Shown here: in pieces, positions 1-9,224 of the stretch
Numbering within the stretch: the stretch's first letter is position 1
Layout: the number at the start of each line of letters is the position of its first letter
Source: Promicromonospora iranensis
Lineage (GTDB): Bacteria; Actinomycetota; Actinomycetes; Actinomycetales; Cellulomonadaceae
Direction: 5' to 3'
Assembly: GCF_028994775.1 (NCBI RefSeq)
Contig: NZ_JAJQMN010000002.1
Location: forward strand, 186,001-250,000
Length of the DNA stretch: 64,000 nucleotides
Notes under the pieces: model-generated
Databases searched by the model: none
Told to the model about the DNA's origin: nothing
What the model saw: only the letters and a program-made list of their open reading frames with translations
Program-made: the position numbers and the translations under genes

Positions 1-104
1 GCAGCGCGGGCGACGTCCTCCTCCTGGACGAACGCGTCGTGGTCGCACTCGGTGACCACCATCGACAGGCCCGCGGTCGGGGCCGGTGCCGCCGTCGCGT
101 TCAT
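1..104 (-). CDS. N-terminus of a probable 2-hydroxyacid dehydrogenase (cut by window edge)
   Basis: Only the first 34 or so codons are present. The ATG at 104-102 overlaps the stop of the upstream kduD gene (ATGA), so the two are translationally coupled. The visible N-terminus is short and low-complexity, then reads MVVTECDHDAFVQEEDVA. This resembles the start of C-terminal-binding-protein-like D-isomer-specific hydroxyacid dehydrogenases, where a first beta strand is followed by a 'T-[DE]-C-D-H' segment. Its place as last visible gene of a uronate operon fits a sugar-acid dehydrogenase. Family assignment rests on a very short stretch and is tentative. Confidence 0.4.
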   Translation of the reverse strand, partial: MNATAAPAPTAGLSMVVTECDHDAFVQEEDVARA

Positions 105-901
105 CGGGCCAGCCAGCCGCCGTCGACGGGGATGATGGCGCCGTGCACGTAGTCGGACGCCGGCGCGGCGAGGTAGAGCACCGCGCCGGCGATGTCCTCG
201 GGGGTGGCCCAGCGGCCCGCCGGGATGCGGCCGAGGATCTCGGCGTTGCGGTCCGCGTCGCCCCGGAGGGCGTCGGTGTTGGCGGTGGCGACGTAGCCGG
301 GTGCGACCGCGTTGACGTTGACGCCTCGTCCGGCCCACTCGTTCGCGAGGGCCTTGGTCAGGCCGGCGAGCGCCGACTTCGACGAGGTGTAGCCCGGCAC
401 GTTGACGCCGCCCTGGAAGCTCAGCATCGAGGCGGTGTTGACGATCTTGCCGTGGCCGCGTCCGAGCATGGACCGGCCGACCTCGCGGGACAGCGTCCAG
501 GCGGACCGCAGGTTCACCTCGATCACGTGGTCGAAGTCGGCGTCCGGGTGCTCGGCCGCCGGAGCCCTGCGGATGGTCCCGCCGTTGTTGACGAGCACGT
601 CCACCTCACGCTCGGCCAGGCGGTCGCACAGCTCGGCGACGGCGGCCCGGTCGGAGAGGTCGGTGGCGATCGGCGTGAAGCTGCGGCCCGTCGCCTCGAC
701 GGCCTGGCGGGCGTCGCTGTCGCCGTCCGGCATCGTGGTGCTGACGCCGATGACGTCCGCACCGGCCCGCGCGAGGAGGGTCGCGATGCCCAGCCCGATA
801 CCCTTGCTCGCTCCCGTCACGACGGCGGTGCGGCCGGACAGGTTGAACATCCGGGACACTGCCGGGTCGATGTCGGGGGCGGTGGTGCTCGTAGTGCTCA
901 C
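101..901 (-). CDS. kduD: 2-dehydro-3-deoxy-D-gluconate 5-dehydrogenase (KduD-type SDR)
   Basis: This is a 266-aa classical short-chain dehydrogenase expected to interconvert 2,5-diketo-3-deoxygluconate and 2-keto-3-deoxygluconate with NAD(P)H in the cytoplasm, the step after KduI in unsaturated-uronate breakdown. The nucleotide-binding motif TGASKGIG sits at residues 29-36, NNGG at 106-109, the catalytic Ser at about 158 and the YxxxK pair at Tyr171/Lys175. The start is a GTG at 901; the open frame continues upstream but only as antisense of the IclR gene. It follows the regulator gene and overlaps the next gene by 4 nt. The KduD substrate is inferred from kduI in the same operon; on sequence alone it could be another sugar-acid SDR. 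Confidence 0.8.
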   Translation of the reverse strand: MSTTSTTAPDIDPAVSRMFNLSGRTAVVTGASKGIGLGIATLLARAGADVIGVSTTMPDGDSDARQAVEATGRSFTPIATDLSDRAAVAELCDRLAEREVDVLVNNGGTIRRAPAAEHPDADFDHVIEVNLRSAWTLSREVGRSMLGRGHGKIVNTASMLSFQGGVNVPGYTSSKSALAGLTKALANEWAGRGVNVNAVAPGYVATANTDALRGDADRNAEILGRIPAGRWATPEDIAGAVLYLAAPASDYVHGAIIPVDGGWLAR

Positions 902-954
902 GTTTGGTTTTCTTTCGTCAGGGTCCGGGGCGGTCCCGGCCGGGCACGCATGCC

Positions 955-1704
955 CTACCGGTCGCCCCCGAGTGCGTGGGTGATGTCGGCGGCCGCCTTG
1001 TTCAGGTCGTCGGCCATCGCGGCGAGCTGCCCCTCCGTGTGCTCGAGCGCGAGCGAGGAGATCGACAGCCCGTAGTTGGAGTGCCCCGTGTGGTCGCGGA
1101 CGGCGGTGCCGATGCAGACGACGCCCGGCACGTTCTCCTCGCGGTCGAACGCGTAGCCGTCCCTGCGGATGTCGGCGAGCTCCGCGCGGAGGTCTTCCAG
1201 GGTGGTGAGGCTGCGGGCGGTCCGGCGCGGGAGCCCGGCACGGTTGACGAAGCGCTCGATCGCGTCGTCGTCGAGCCGGGCCAGGATCGCCTTGCCGATC
1301 GCCGAGGTGTGCAACGGGATCGCGGCGCCCACGCGGGACGGCATCCGGTACGGCTTGTCGGAGTCGGTGCGGACCAGGTAGATGATCTCGTCGCCGCTCA
1401 GTACCCCGACGTGCACGGTGCACTGCACGCGGCGCACCAGGTCGTCGACGTACGGCTGGACGATGGTCGAGACGTCCACCCGGTCGTAGGCGACGCCGGC
1501 GAGCGAGAGGATCTTGGGACCGGGCACGTGCCCGCCGCCGTCGGCGACCCGGATGAAGTCCCGCTCGACGAGCGTGGCGAGTATGCGGTGGACCGTCGCC
1601 TTGGGCAGGTTCACCGCGGTCACGATCTCGCTGAACCGCTCGTGCGTCATCGCCGCCTCGAGCACCATCAGCGTCTTCTCGCTGGCCGTCGTCGCCTCGC
1701 TCAT
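955..1704 (-). CDS. IclR-family transcriptional regulator of the uronate operon
   Basis: A 249-aa protein with an N-terminal winged helix-turn-helix (about residues 8-60, including SEIVTAVNLPKATVHRILA) and a C-terminal IclR effector domain with the typical segment 'HTSAIGKAILA'. The ATG at 1704 is chosen because AGGAGG lies 5 nt upstream; 24 further in-frame codons upstream have no ribosome site. IclR proteins such as KdgR/KduR commonly repress uronate genes and release DNA on binding a 2-keto-3-deoxy-acid. The gene lies inside the operon between kduI and kduD, so it would control its own synthesis. The likely target is the palindrome at 5551-5567. The effector is not determinable from sequence. 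Confidence 0.88.
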   Translation of the reverse strand: MSEATTASEKTLMVLEAAMTHERFSEIVTAVNLPKATVHRILATLVERDFIRVADGGGHVPGPKILSLAGVAYDRVDVSTIVQPYVDDLVRRVQCTVHVGVLSGDEIIYLVRTDSDKPYRMPSRVGAAIPLHTSAIGKAILARLDDDAIERFVNRAGLPRRTARSLTTLEDLRAELADIRRDGYAFDREENVPGVVCIGTAVRDHTGHSNYGLSISSLALEHTEGQLAAMADDLNKAAADITHALGGDR

Positions 1705-1720
1705 CACTGCCTCCTGGTTG

Positions 1721-2560
1721 TCAACGCATCGTGGACACGTCGAAGCCGTCCATGTCGTCGAACGCCTGGTTCTCACCGGCCATGGCCCACACGAAGGAGT
1801 ATGCGGCGGTACCGACCCCGGAGTGCACGGACCAGCTGGGTGAGATCACGGCCTCCCGGTCGCCGATGACGAGGTGCCGCGTCTCGGTGGGCTCCCCCAT
1901 GATGTGGATGACACGCGCCTCGGCGGGCAGGTCGAAGTAGAGGTAGCACTCCGTACGCCGGTCATGGGTGTGCGCCGGCATCGTGTTCCACATGGAACCG
2001 GGGTGCAGGGTCGTGACACCCATGACCACCTGGCACGACCGCACACCGTTCTCGTGGATGTACTGGTTGAGCGTGCGGCGGTTCGAGGTCACCGGGTCGC
2101 CCAGCTCTCGCACCGTGCCCTGGCCCGGCGGCACCAGTGTGGTCGGGTACGCCGTGTGCGCCGGCGCGGAGAACAGGTAGAACCGCGCGGGCCCGGCCTC
2201 CGCCGTCGGGTCGACGGAGGCGAGCACGACGTCGGCGGCACCCCTGCCGACGTAGAGGCAGGCGCCGTGGTCCAGCCGGTGCTCGGTGCCGTCCACCGTG
2301 ATGGTGCCGGGGCCGCCCACGTTGACGATGCCCGCCTCGCGGTGCTCGAAGAACTGCTCCGAGCGGATCTCGGGGTAGCCGGGCAGCGTCAGCGGCGCCG
2401 ACACCGGGCTGATCCCGCCGAGCACCACCCGGTCGTGGTGGGTGTAGACCGTACGGATCTCGTCGTCGACGAAGAGCTCGGGGACGAGGTAGCGCCGACG
2501 CAGGTCGTCCGTGGTCATTCCGGGAATCTGGTCAGGTGCGGTGGCGTATCGCTGTTCCAA
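1721..2560 (-). CDS. kduI: 5-dehydro-4-deoxy-D-glucuronate isomerase
   Basis: A 279-aa protein, the usual KduI length (278 in E. coli). It isomerises 5-keto-4-deoxyuronate, the spontaneous product of unsaturated uronic acid released by polysaccharide lyases or unsaturated glucuronyl hydrolases, to 2,5-diketo-3-deoxygluconate. The cupin metal site is intact: His197 and His199 in PAHTHDRRTE, Glu204 and His246, each one residue offset from the E. coli zinc ligands. The start codon is TTG at 2560, supported by AAGGAGG about 8 nt upstream; no better-placed ATG exists. It lies between dctM and the IclR gene. Paired with KduD it defines the pathway of this operon. Confidence 0.95.
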   Translation of the reverse strand: MEQRYATAPDQIPGMTTDDLRRRYLVPELFVDDEIRTVYTHHDRVVLGGISPVSAPLTLPGYPEIRSEQFFEHREAGIVNVGGPGTITVDGTEHRLDHGACLYVGRGAADVVLASVDPTAEAGPARFYLFSAPAHTAYPTTLVPPGQGTVRELGDPVTSNRRTLNQYIHENGVRSCQVVMGVTTLHPGSMWNTMPAHTHDRRTECYLYFDLPAEARVIHIMGEPTETRHLVIGDREAVISPSWSVHSGVGTAAYSFVWAMAGENQAFDDMDGFDVSTMR

Positions 2561-2590
2561 CTGGATGCCTCCTTGGCAGGGTAGGACGGG

Positions 2591-3895
2591 CTAGACGAGC
2601 CCGAGGACGGTGGGCAGCCACATCGACAGCGCCGGGGTCATCGCGACGACCACAAGCAGGAGCACCAGCGCGACGAAGTACGGCACGAGCCGGCGGATGA
2701 CACTCTCGATCGACATCCCGGAGATCCGGGCACCGACGAAGAGGACCGGGCCCACCGGCGGTGTGATCGTGCCGATCGACAGGGCCATCACCATGAAGAT
2801 GCCGAAGTGGACGGGGTCCATCCCGAACGCCGTGACGACGGGCAGGAAGATGGGCGCGAAGATCAGCACGGCCGGCGTCGGGTCCATGAAGCAACCGATG
2901 GCCAGCAGCAGCACGACGATCAGGATGATCAGCACGTACGGGTTGTTCGTCACGGACAGCAGCGCGTCGGTGACCAGCTGCGGGATCTGCGCGAACGACA
3001 TGACCCACGACATCACCGCGGAGACGCCGACCAGGAACATCACGATCGACGTGGTGCGCGTGGACTCGAGCAGGATGCCGTACAGGTCGCGGACCTTGAC
3101 CGTCCGGTAGACGAACGCCAGCATCAGCGAGTAGACCACCGCGATGCAGGACGCCTCGGTCGGCGTGAAGATGCCCGCCAGGATGCCGCCGATCACAACG
3201 ACGATGAGCAGCAGGGCGGGGATCGCCTCGAGCGTCACGCGCAGCGCCGCCGCGAACGACAGCCGCTCGGTGACACGCAGCTCCGGCCGCTTGCGGGAGT
3301 ACAGGTAGACGATCACCATGCACACCGCCGCCCAGAGCAGGCCCGGCACGTAGCCGGCCATGAAGAGCGCCGCGATCGACGTGCTCGACACCAGCGAGTA
3401 CACGATCATCAGGTTGCTCGGCGGGATGATCATCCCCGCGGGCGCCGACGCGATGTTCGTGGCGGCGGAGAAGTCCCTCGGGTACCCCTCCTTGGCCTGG
3501 AGCGGACCCATCGTGGACCCGACGGCGGCGACGGACGCCACCGCGGAGCCGGAGACCGCGCCGAACATCGCGTTCGCCGCGACGTTGGTCTGCGCGAGCG
3601 ACCCGGGGGTACGCCCGACCAGCATCTTGGCGAAGTTGACGAGCCGTAGCGCGATCCCGCCGTTGTTCATGATCACGCCGGCCAGCACGAAGAACGGGAT
3701 CGCGAGCAGCGAGAAGTTGTTGATACCGCGGAACATCTGCTGGGCGGACGTCAGCAGACCGTTCTCGAAGCCCAGGGCCGTGATCGCCGCAGCCGCGGCG
3801 GACGTGCCGACGGCCACGGAGACCGGGACCCCCAGGACCAGCAACACGGCGATTCCTACCACCAGGACGAGCCCGGCGAGAGCAGCCACCTCCAT
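2591..3895 (-). CDS. dctM: TRAP transporter large permease subunit
   Basis: A 434-aa, very hydrophobic protein with about a dozen predicted membrane helices, the size and pattern of DctM-family ion-coupled TRAP permeases. Family-typical stretches include 'IPFFVLAG', 'GAVSGSAVASVAAVGS' and 'PAGMIIPPSNLMIVY'. It should form the sodium/solute translocation channel with DctQ and receive substrate from DctP. Its place upstream of kduI suggests that the substrate is an unsaturated uronate or oligouronide product. It is 13 nt downstream of dctQ. Confidence 0.93.
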   Translation of the reverse strand: MEVAALAGLVLVVGIAVLLVLGVPVSVAVGTSAAAAAITALGFENGLLTSAQQMFRGINNFSLLAIPFFVLAGVIMNNGGIALRLVNFAKMLVGRTPGSLAQTNVAANAMFGAVSGSAVASVAAVGSTMGPLQAKEGYPRDFSAATNIASAPAGMIIPPSNLMIVYSLVSSTSIAALFMAGYVPGLLWAAVCMVIVYLYSRKRPELRVTERLSFAAALRVTLEAIPALLLIVVVIGGILAGIFTPTEASCIAVVYSLMLAFVYRTVKVRDLYGILLESTRTTSIVMFLVGVSAVMSWVMSFAQIPQLVTDALLSVTNNPYVLIILIVVLLLAIGCFMDPTPAVLIFAPIFLPVVTAFGMDPVHFGIFMVMALSIGTITPPVGPVLFVGARISGMSIESVIRRLVPYFVALVLLLVVVAMTPALSMWLPTVLGLV

Positions 3896-3908
3896 GTGTA
3901 CGACCTCC

Positions 3909-4412
3909 TCAGATGGCGTCCGGCTCGCCGTCGGCGGTGGCGTTCTCCACGCCTCGCACGACGGCCACCAGGTGGTAGGCGGTGTAGAAGAGCACCAGGG
4001 CGCCCGACAGCGGGAGCGCCAGGTAGAGCCAGCCGACGTTCAGCGGCAGGCCGGGCAGGTTCTGGTTCCAGGCGAGCTCGGAGACCTGCCACCCGCCGTA
4101 GACCAGCACGAGGGCCGCGAAGGCTCCGATCACCACCTGGCCCAGCACGGCGTTCCAACGCTGCCAGCGCTGCGGCAGCTTCTGGACGACCGCGTCGATG
4201 GCGATGTGCCCCCGCTCACCGAAGACGAGCGCCGCACCGAAGAGGCCGAGCCAGATGAAGATGTACTTGGCGAGCTCCTCGGACCAGGTGCTCGGCGCGG
4301 ACAGGACCTGCCGGGTGAAGACCTGCCACACCACGACCAGCACCAGCACCGCGAACAGCGCGACGCAGAACCACTTCAGCGCGGTATCGAGACCCTGCTT
4401 GACGTGTGTCAT
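3909..4412 (-). CDS. dctQ: TRAP transporter small permease subunit
   Basis: A 167-aa protein with four predicted transmembrane helices (near residues 15-35, 48-66, 88-108 and 127-150), the topology of DctQ. The conserved 'W.EE.A.Y.F.WL...GAA' signature appears as STWSEELAKYIFIWLGLFGA, followed by 'ERGHIAIDAV'. It pairs with DctM. It sits between dctP and dctM with gaps of 23 and 13 nt, so all three should be on one transcript. Confidence 0.9.
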   Translation of the reverse strand: MTHVKQGLDTALKWFCVALFAVLVLVVVWQVFTRQVLSAPSTWSEELAKYIFIWLGLFGAALVFGERGHIAIDAVVQKLPQRWQRWNAVLGQVVIGAFAALVLVYGGWQVSELAWNQNLPGLPLNVGWLYLALPLSGALVLFYTAYHLVAVVRGVENATADGEPDAI

Positions 4413-4435
4413 CGGTTCCGAACCTCAGTGCCGGG

Positions 4436-5482
4436 TCACTCGGCGGCCGCACGGACGCTGTCGTACAGGTCCTTTGCGGTGTCGGTGGTGAGCGACTCGT
4501 CCAGGAGCGGCTCGACGGCCTTCCGGAACGGCTCGATGTCCGGCTCGTTAAACTGGGCGCCCGCCTCCTCGGCGGCTGCCTGGCTCTCGGTCATGATCTC
4601 CGTGGTCAGCTCGCTGGACTCCTCGTACGCCACCTGGAGCTCCTCGAGGAACACGGCGCGGTCCTCCTCGGACATCGCGTCGAAGACCGCGGGGCTCGTG
4701 ATGAGGTAGTCCGGGATCATGAGGTGCTTGGTGTACGAGTAGTACGGCGCCACCTCGGCGTGCTTGAGGTTCGCGTAGATGGACTCGTTGTTCTCGCCGC
4801 CGTCGAGCACGCCGGACTGAATGGCCGTGTAGACCTCGCCCTGGCCCATCGGCGTGCCCGTGCCACCCATGAGGTCGAGCATCCGGGTGTTGGTGTCCGA
4901 CTCCATGACCCGGATCTTCAGCCCGTCGAGGTCCTCGGGCTTCTCGATCGGGTGCGAGGAGTTGTAGACGCTGCGGACGCCGGCGGAGAAGCCGCCCAGC
5001 ACGCGCAGGTTCTGGTCCTCGATCGAGCTGAACAGGTCGCCGGTGATCTCCGGGTCGTTGAGCACCGCTTCCTGGTGCTCCTGCGAGTCGTAGACGTAGG
5101 GCAGGTTCAGCGCGACGAAGTCAGGGTTGAAGTTCTCCAGCAGCGAGCCGGCGACGAGCGCGAAGTCGACGGTGCCGGACTGGACGAGCTCCACCGTGTC
5201 CTTCTGCGCGCCGAGCGTCTCGTTCGGGAACACCTCGAGCGTGTAGCGGCCGTCGGTCCGCTCCGCGAGGCGCTCACCCAGGTTGGTCATGGCGACCGCC
5301 TCGGGCTGGTCCGCGTTCTGGTTGAAGGCGACCTTGAAGACCGTCTCCGCCTCCGGGGCGCCGGCCCCGCCCGCGGCGTCGGTGCCACCCTCGGCGGGGG
5401 CCTCGAAGCCACTGCCACAGGCCGTGAGCGCCACAGCCACGAGCGCCGCCGTGCCGGCGACAACCATCTTCTTGAGCCTCAT
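4436..5482 (-). CDS. dctP: TRAP transporter substrate-binding lipoprotein
   Basis: A 348-aa DctP-family solute-binding protein. The N-terminus has Lys residues, a hydrophobic stretch and a lipobox (ALTACGS, Cys22), so it should be lipid-anchored outside the membrane. The mature part has family features such as 'VFPNETLGAQKDTVELVQSG' and the central 'GLKIRVMESDTN' region whose Arg binds the substrate carboxylate in characterised DctP proteins. AGGAG lies about 7 nt before the ATG. It is the first gene of the operon, downstream of the palindromic operator. A uronate ligand is inferred from kduI/kduD; the binding specificity cannot be read directly. Confidence 0.92.
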   Translation of the reverse strand: MRLKKMVVAGTAALVAVALTACGSGFEAPAEGGTDAAGGAGAPEAETVFKVAFNQNADQPEAVAMTNLGERLAERTDGRYTLEVFPNETLGAQKDTVELVQSGTVDFALVAGSLLENFNPDFVALNLPYVYDSQEHQEAVLNDPEITGDLFSSIEDQNLRVLGGFSAGVRSVYNSSHPIEKPEDLDGLKIRVMESDTNTRMLDLMGGTGTPMGQGEVYTAIQSGVLDGGENNESIYANLKHAEVAPYYSYTKHLMIPDYLITSPAVFDAMSEEDRAVFLEELQVAYEESSELTTEIMTESQAAAEEAGAQFNEPDIEPFRKAVEPLLDESLTTDTAKDLYDSVRAAAE

Positions 5483-5550
5483 CGCTTCTCCTTCTGCTCA
5501 ACGTCGAGCGGGACTTCCATCGGTACGGGTGGTCCGCCTAGCGGAACTGA

Positions 5551-5590
5551 GTTCTGTTGTACGGAACCATCTTGAGGTCGAACATGTCAA
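5551..5590 (-). promoter_or_regulatory. Uronate operon promoter region with IclR-type operator
   Basis: GTTCTGTTGTACGGAAC at 5551-5567 is an imperfect 17-bp palindrome of the GTTCCGnnnnnCGGAAC type bound by many IclR regulators. Beside it, GAACTGAGTTC (5545-5555) is a perfect 11-bp palindrome sharing the GTTC arm. On the minus strand TTGACA (5590-5585) is a good -35 element, but no -10 at 17 nt is obvious; TACAAC inside the palindrome is the best -10-like hexamer. Repression by the operon's own IclR protein is inference. Confidence 0.5.
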
Positions 5591-5635
5591 ACTCGGCCCC
5601 GTTCGGACGAGGCTGGTCCTGCCGCGAACGCACGA

Positions 5636-5669
5636 AGGCCCGGCCACCCCTCTCGGGGTGACCGGGCCT
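5636..5669 (-). terminator. Hairpin terminator after clpC
   Basis: AGGCCCGG-C-CACCCC, loop TCTC, then GGGGTG-A-CCGGGCCT: a 15-position stem with one C/A mismatch, 27 nt past the clpC stop. No long T run follows, as is usual in high-GC actinobacteria. Confidence 0.75.
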
Positions 5670-5695
5670 CTGTGGTCCGGAGTACTACCGGGTGA

Positions 5696-8257
5696 TCAGG
5701 CTCCGCCGGCAGCCATCTGGCCCGACGGCGGCAGGTCGCGCGGCACCAGCCCGGCGCCCGCGGGCACCGACTGCGGCTCGGCCTGGGTCGGACGACGGCG
5801 CTCGTCGCGCTCCACACCGCGGAACGTGAACTCGCCGAGGATGCCCTCGCCCTCGCCGTCGACGATCACCAGCTGACCAGCCGTGAGCTCGCCGAACAGG
5901 ATCTTCTCGGACAGCGAGTCCTCGATCTCCCGCTGGATCGCCCGCTTGAGCGGACGGGCACCGAGGACCGGGTCGTAACCCTTCTCAGCCAGCAGGTGCT
6001 TGGCGGCGGGCGTGAGCTCGAGGCCCATGTCCCGGTCGCGCATACGACGGTCGAGCTTCGCGATCTCCAGGTCGACGATCTGGATGATCTCGTCCTGGGA
6101 GAGCTGCGGGAACACGACGGTGTCGTCGACACGGTTGAGGAACTCCGGCCGGAAGTGCTGCTTGAGCTCCTCGTTGACCTTCGCCTTCATGCGCTCGTAG
6201 GAGGTCACCAGGTCGCCGCCGGAGTTGAAGCCGGTCTGCACGCCCTTGGCGATGTCCCGCGTGCCGAGGTTGGTGGTCATGATGATCACGGTGTTCTTGA
6301 AGTCGACCACTCGACCCTGCGAGTCCGTGAGCCGCCCGTCCTCGAGCACCTGGAGCAGCGAGTTGAAGATGTCGGCGTGCGCCTTCTCCACCTCGTCGAA
6401 CAGGACCACGGAGAACGGCTTGCGACGCACCTTCTCGGTGAGCTGGCCACCCTCGTCGTAGCCGACGTATCCGGGCGGGGAGCCGAACAGTCGCGAGACC
6501 GTGTGCTTCTCCGAGAACTCGGACATGTCGAGCTGGATGAGGGCGTCCTCGTCGCCGAACAGGAACTCCGCGAGGGCCTTGGCGAGCTCGGTCTTACCGA
6601 CACCCGTGGGGCCGGCGAAGATGAACGAGCCACCGGGGCGCTTCGGGTCCTTGAGGCCGGCACGCGTACGGCGGATGGCCTGCGACAGCGCCCTGATCGC
6701 CGTCTCCTGGCCGACGACCCGCTTGTGCAGCTCGTCCTCCATGTGGAGCAGCCGGCTGGACTCCTCCTCGGTGAGCTTGACGACCGGGATGCCCGTGGAC
6801 ATCGCCAGCACCTCGGCGATCAGCTCGTCGTCGACCTCTGCGACCGTGTCGAGGTCGCCCGACTTCCAGGCCTTCTCCTTGTCCGCACGGAGCTGCGTGA
6901 GCTGCTTCTCCTTGTCACGCAGGCCGGCGGCCTTCTCGAAGTCCTGCTCGTCGATCGCCGACTCCTTCTCGCGGCGCGCCTCGGCGATGTTCTCGTCGAG
7001 CTCCTTGAGCTCCGGCGGCGCCGTCATGCGACGGATGCGGAGGCGTGCGCCGGCCTCGTCGATCAGGTCGATCGCCTTGTCCGGCAGGAACCGGTCGTTG
7101 ATGTACCGGTCGGCGAGCGTGGCCGCGGAGACCAGCGCGGAGTCCGTGATGGACACGCGGTGGTGCGCCTCGTAGCGGTCGCGCAGGCCCTTGAGGATCT
7201 CGATGGCGTGCTCGAGCGACGGCTCGGACACCTGGATCGGCTGGAAGCGGCGCTCCAGGGCCGGGTCCTTCTCGACGTACTTGCGGTACTCGTCGAGCGT
7301 GGTGGCACCGATGGTCTGCAGCTCACCGCGAGCCAGCATGGGCTTCAGGATGGAGGCTGCGTCGATCGCGCCCTCGGCGGCACCCGCACCCACCAGGGTG
7401 TGGATCTCGTCGATGAACAGGATGATGTCGCCCCGCGTGCGGATCTCCTTGAGCACCTTCTTGAGGCGCTCCTCGAAGTCACCGCGGTAACGCGAACCGG
7501 CCACCAGCGCGCCGAGGTCCAGCGTGTACAGCTGCTTGTCCTTGAGCGTCTCCGGGACATCACCCTTGACGATGTCCTGCGCCAGACCCTCGACCACAGC
7601 CGTCTTGCCGACGCCGGGCTCACCGATCAGCACCGGGTTGTTCTTGGTGCGGCGGGACAGGACCTGCATGACCCGCTCGATCTCCTGCGTACGACCGATG
7701 ACCGGGTCCAGCTTGCCCTCGCGCGCGGCCTGGGTGAGGTTGCGGCCGAACTGGTCGAGCACTGCCGAACCCGCGGGCTGGCCCTCCTGAGGACCACCTG
7801 CGGAGACCGGCTCCTTACCCTGGTAGCCGCTCAGCAGCTGGATGACCTGCTGGCGCACCTTGTTCAGGTCGGCACCCATCTTGGTGAGCACCTGTGCTGC
7901 GACGCCCTCACCCTCGCGGATGAGACCGAGCAGGATGTGCTCCGTGCCGATGTAGTTGTGGCCGAGCTGCAGCGCCTCGCGGAGCGACAGCTCAAGCACC
8001 TTCTTGGCACGCGGCGTGAACGGGATGTGCCCGCTCGGCGCCTGCTGCCCCTCACCGATGATCTCGGTGACCTGGGTGCGGACGCCGTCCAGCGAGATCC
8101 CGAGCGACTCGAGCGCCTTGGCGGCTACGCCCTCACCCTCGTGGATGAGGCCGAGCAGAATGTGCTCCGTGCCGATGTAGTTGTGGTTCAGCATCCGCGC
8201 CTCTTCTTGGGCGAGGACGACGACCCGACGGGCGCGATCCGTAAATCTCTCGAACAT
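5696..8257 (-). CDS. clpC: ATP-dependent Clp protease ATPase subunit ClpC
   Basis: An 853-aa class-I Hsp100 unfoldase that feeds substrates to ClpP. Order of domains: two Clp-N repeats (about 4-55 and 79-130, each with '[13 protein letters not shown]'), AAA domain 1 with Walker A GEPGVGKT, a UVR-type coiled segment in the middle region ([18 protein letters not shown]), AAA domain 2 with GPTGVGKTE, and a C-terminal D2-small domain. The length and '[20 protein letters not shown]' start are standard for actinobacterial ClpC; the ATG at 8257 has GAGGGAG upstream. It is monocistronic with its own terminator. It is normally essential in actinobacteria and activated by ClgR. Confidence 0.97.
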   Translation of the reverse strand: MFERFTDRARRVVVLAQEEARMLNHNYIGTEHILLGLIHEGEGVAAKALESLGISLDGVRTQVTEIIGEGQQAPSGHIPFTPRAKKVLELSLREALQLGHNYIGTEHILLGLIREGEGVAAQVLTKMGADLNKVRQQVIQLLSGYQGKEPVSAGGPQEGQPAGSAVLDQFGRNLTQAAREGKLDPVIGRTQEIERVMQVLSRRTKNNPVLIGEPGVGKTAVVEGLAQDIVKGDVPETLKDKQLYTLDLGALVAGSRYRGDFEERLKKVLKEIRTRGDIILFIDEIHTLVGAGAAEGAIDAASILKPMLARGELQTIGATTLDEYRKYVEKDPALERRFQPIQVSEPSLEHAIEILKGLRDRYEAHHRVSITDSALVSAATLADRYINDRFLPDKAIDLIDEAGARLRIRRMTAPPELKELDENIAEARREKESAIDEQDFEKAAGLRDKEKQLTQLRADKEKAWKSGDLDTVAEVDDELIAEVLAMSTGIPVVKLTEEESSRLLHMEDELHKRVVGQETAIRALSQAIRRTRAGLKDPKRPGGSFIFAGPTGVGKTELAKALAEFLFGDEDALIQLDMSEFSEKHTVSRLFGSPPGYVGYDEGGQLTEKVRRKPFSVVLFDEVEKAHADIFNSLLQVLEDGRLTDSQGRVVDFKNTVIIMTTNLGTRDIAKGVQTGFNSGGDLVTSYERMKAKVNEELKQHFRPEFLNRVDDTVVFPQLSQDEIIQIVDLEIAKLDRRMRDRDMGLELTPAAKHLLAEKGYDPVLGARPLKRAIQREIEDSLSEKILFGELTAGQLVIVDGEGEGILGEFTFRGVERDERRRPTQAEPQSVPAGAGLVPRDLPPSGQMAAGGA

Positions 8258-8319
8258 GTGCTGCTCCCTCACGAGCGGCGTACACCTGCACCGGCGGTAC
8301 CAGGCCTGACCGCAACGAC

Positions 8320-8375
8320 TCTATGCGGTCACAACGCGCCCATGGGCCGGTTGATGCCCATGTTCGCCAGGGGCG
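8320..8375 (-). promoter_or_regulatory. clpC upstream region with candidate ClgR box
   Basis: CGCCAGGGGCG at 8365-8375 fits the ClgR core CGCYNANRGCG known from Corynebacterium except for one central base, and GTT precedes it as in that motif. A CATAGA hexamer on the minus strand (8325-8320) could be a -10. The box lies about 110 bp before the clpC start, a plausible activator position. ClgR is an established clpC activator in actinobacteria; this site is a candidate only. Confidence 0.35.
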
Positions 8376-8554
8376 TGACGATGTCCGGCCCTTGAGAGGT
8401 GTCGGACCCCCCGTCGCGCGGCGACACGCCCGGGCGCAGGCTCTCGATGGCGAGTCCCGGCTGATTCCGGGCCGATTCCGGTGGAGGTCGTTGACGCCTT
8501 CCGCCGCACCCGGCAGTCTCGGTGTCAGACCCGAACCCGCCCCGGGGAGGCCAC

Positions 8555-9175
8555 ATGGCGGACGAACCGAGCCCGACCCCCGAGTCCTGGGAACAGATCG
8601 TCGCGCGCTTCGCGCGTTTCTCCGGCGTCGTCGGTGAGGTCGACGACCCCCTGACCTGGGGGCTCGACCTCGTCGAGGAGGAAGTCACGGGGATCGCCGA
8701 CAGCACGGACCCCACCGAGGAGCGCTTCCTGCGCTCCTATCGCACGTTCTCCGGCGAGACCGTCGAGGTCGAGACGCTGCGCGTGCCCGCGACGCCGGCA
8801 CAGATCGAGGACATCGTCCGCGCCGCCTGCAGCGGCGCGCTCGTCGCACCGCTGCACGCCGACGTCGACCCGGCGGCGCCGCCGGAGATCGCCGACGTGA
8901 CCGACCTGGCCGAGTCCTACCAGGACTACCGCAGCGCCATGCGGGCGATCGTGGCCGAGGTCGACGACGTCCCGTGCGAGACGCGGCAGTTCCGGGTCGA
9001 CGGCACGGGCAAGCGCTGCATGCGCGTCACCGTGCGCAACGTGACCGCCGTCTACTCCCCGGCCGCCGACCGCGCGGTCGTGGTGACCGGGCCCGCCGAC
9101 CTGGTGGACCGGGTGGACGTGATCACGCGCCCCATCCGCAACCTCCTCCACGGCGAGGAAGGCCCGCGCTTCTAA
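8555..9175 (+). CDS. Hypothetical protein
   Basis: A 206-aa acidic, soluble protein without signal peptide or membrane segment; I do not recognise the family. The ATG at 8555 is preferred over an in-frame GTG at 8522 because GGGGAGG lies 5 nt before it. The N-terminal third is rich in Asp/Glu (VGEVDDPLTWGLDLVEEEV), the rest is mixed alpha/beta in character and ends in a 'VVTGPADLVDRVDVITRPIRNLL' segment. It is transcribed divergently from clpC and followed by a secreted protein gene 49 nt downstream, perhaps as a unit. Confidence 0.75.
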   Translation: MADEPSPTPESWEQIVARFARFSGVVGEVDDPLTWGLDLVEEEVTGIADSTDPTEERFLRSYRTFSGETVEVETLRVPATPAQIEDIVRAACSGALVAPLHADVDPAAPPEIADVTDLAESYQDYRSAMRAIVAEVDDVPCETRQFRVDGTGKRCMRVTVRNVTAVYSPAADRAVVVTGPADLVDRVDVITRPIRNLLHGEEGPRF

Positions 9176-9224
9176 CCCGCTCCTTATCCTTGGCAAGACG
9201 CCGCGCGGCGGTACGATCGCCGCT

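Noticed and set aside
86-1075. Long plus-strand open frame opposite kduD and the IclR gene
   Set aside because: Composition is Arg/Gly/Val-rich as expected for antisense of a GC-rich gene; no family motif and no ribosome site.
5996-8395. 799-codon plus-strand open frame opposite clpC
   Set aside because: It mirrors the whole of a highly conserved gene; its protein has no recognisable domain and is a by-product of high GC.
8258-8554. HrcA/CIRCE or HspR/HAIR element upstream of clpC
   Set aside because: No TTAGCACTC or CTTGAGT-N7-ACTCAAG type repeat is present; only a ClgR-like core was found.
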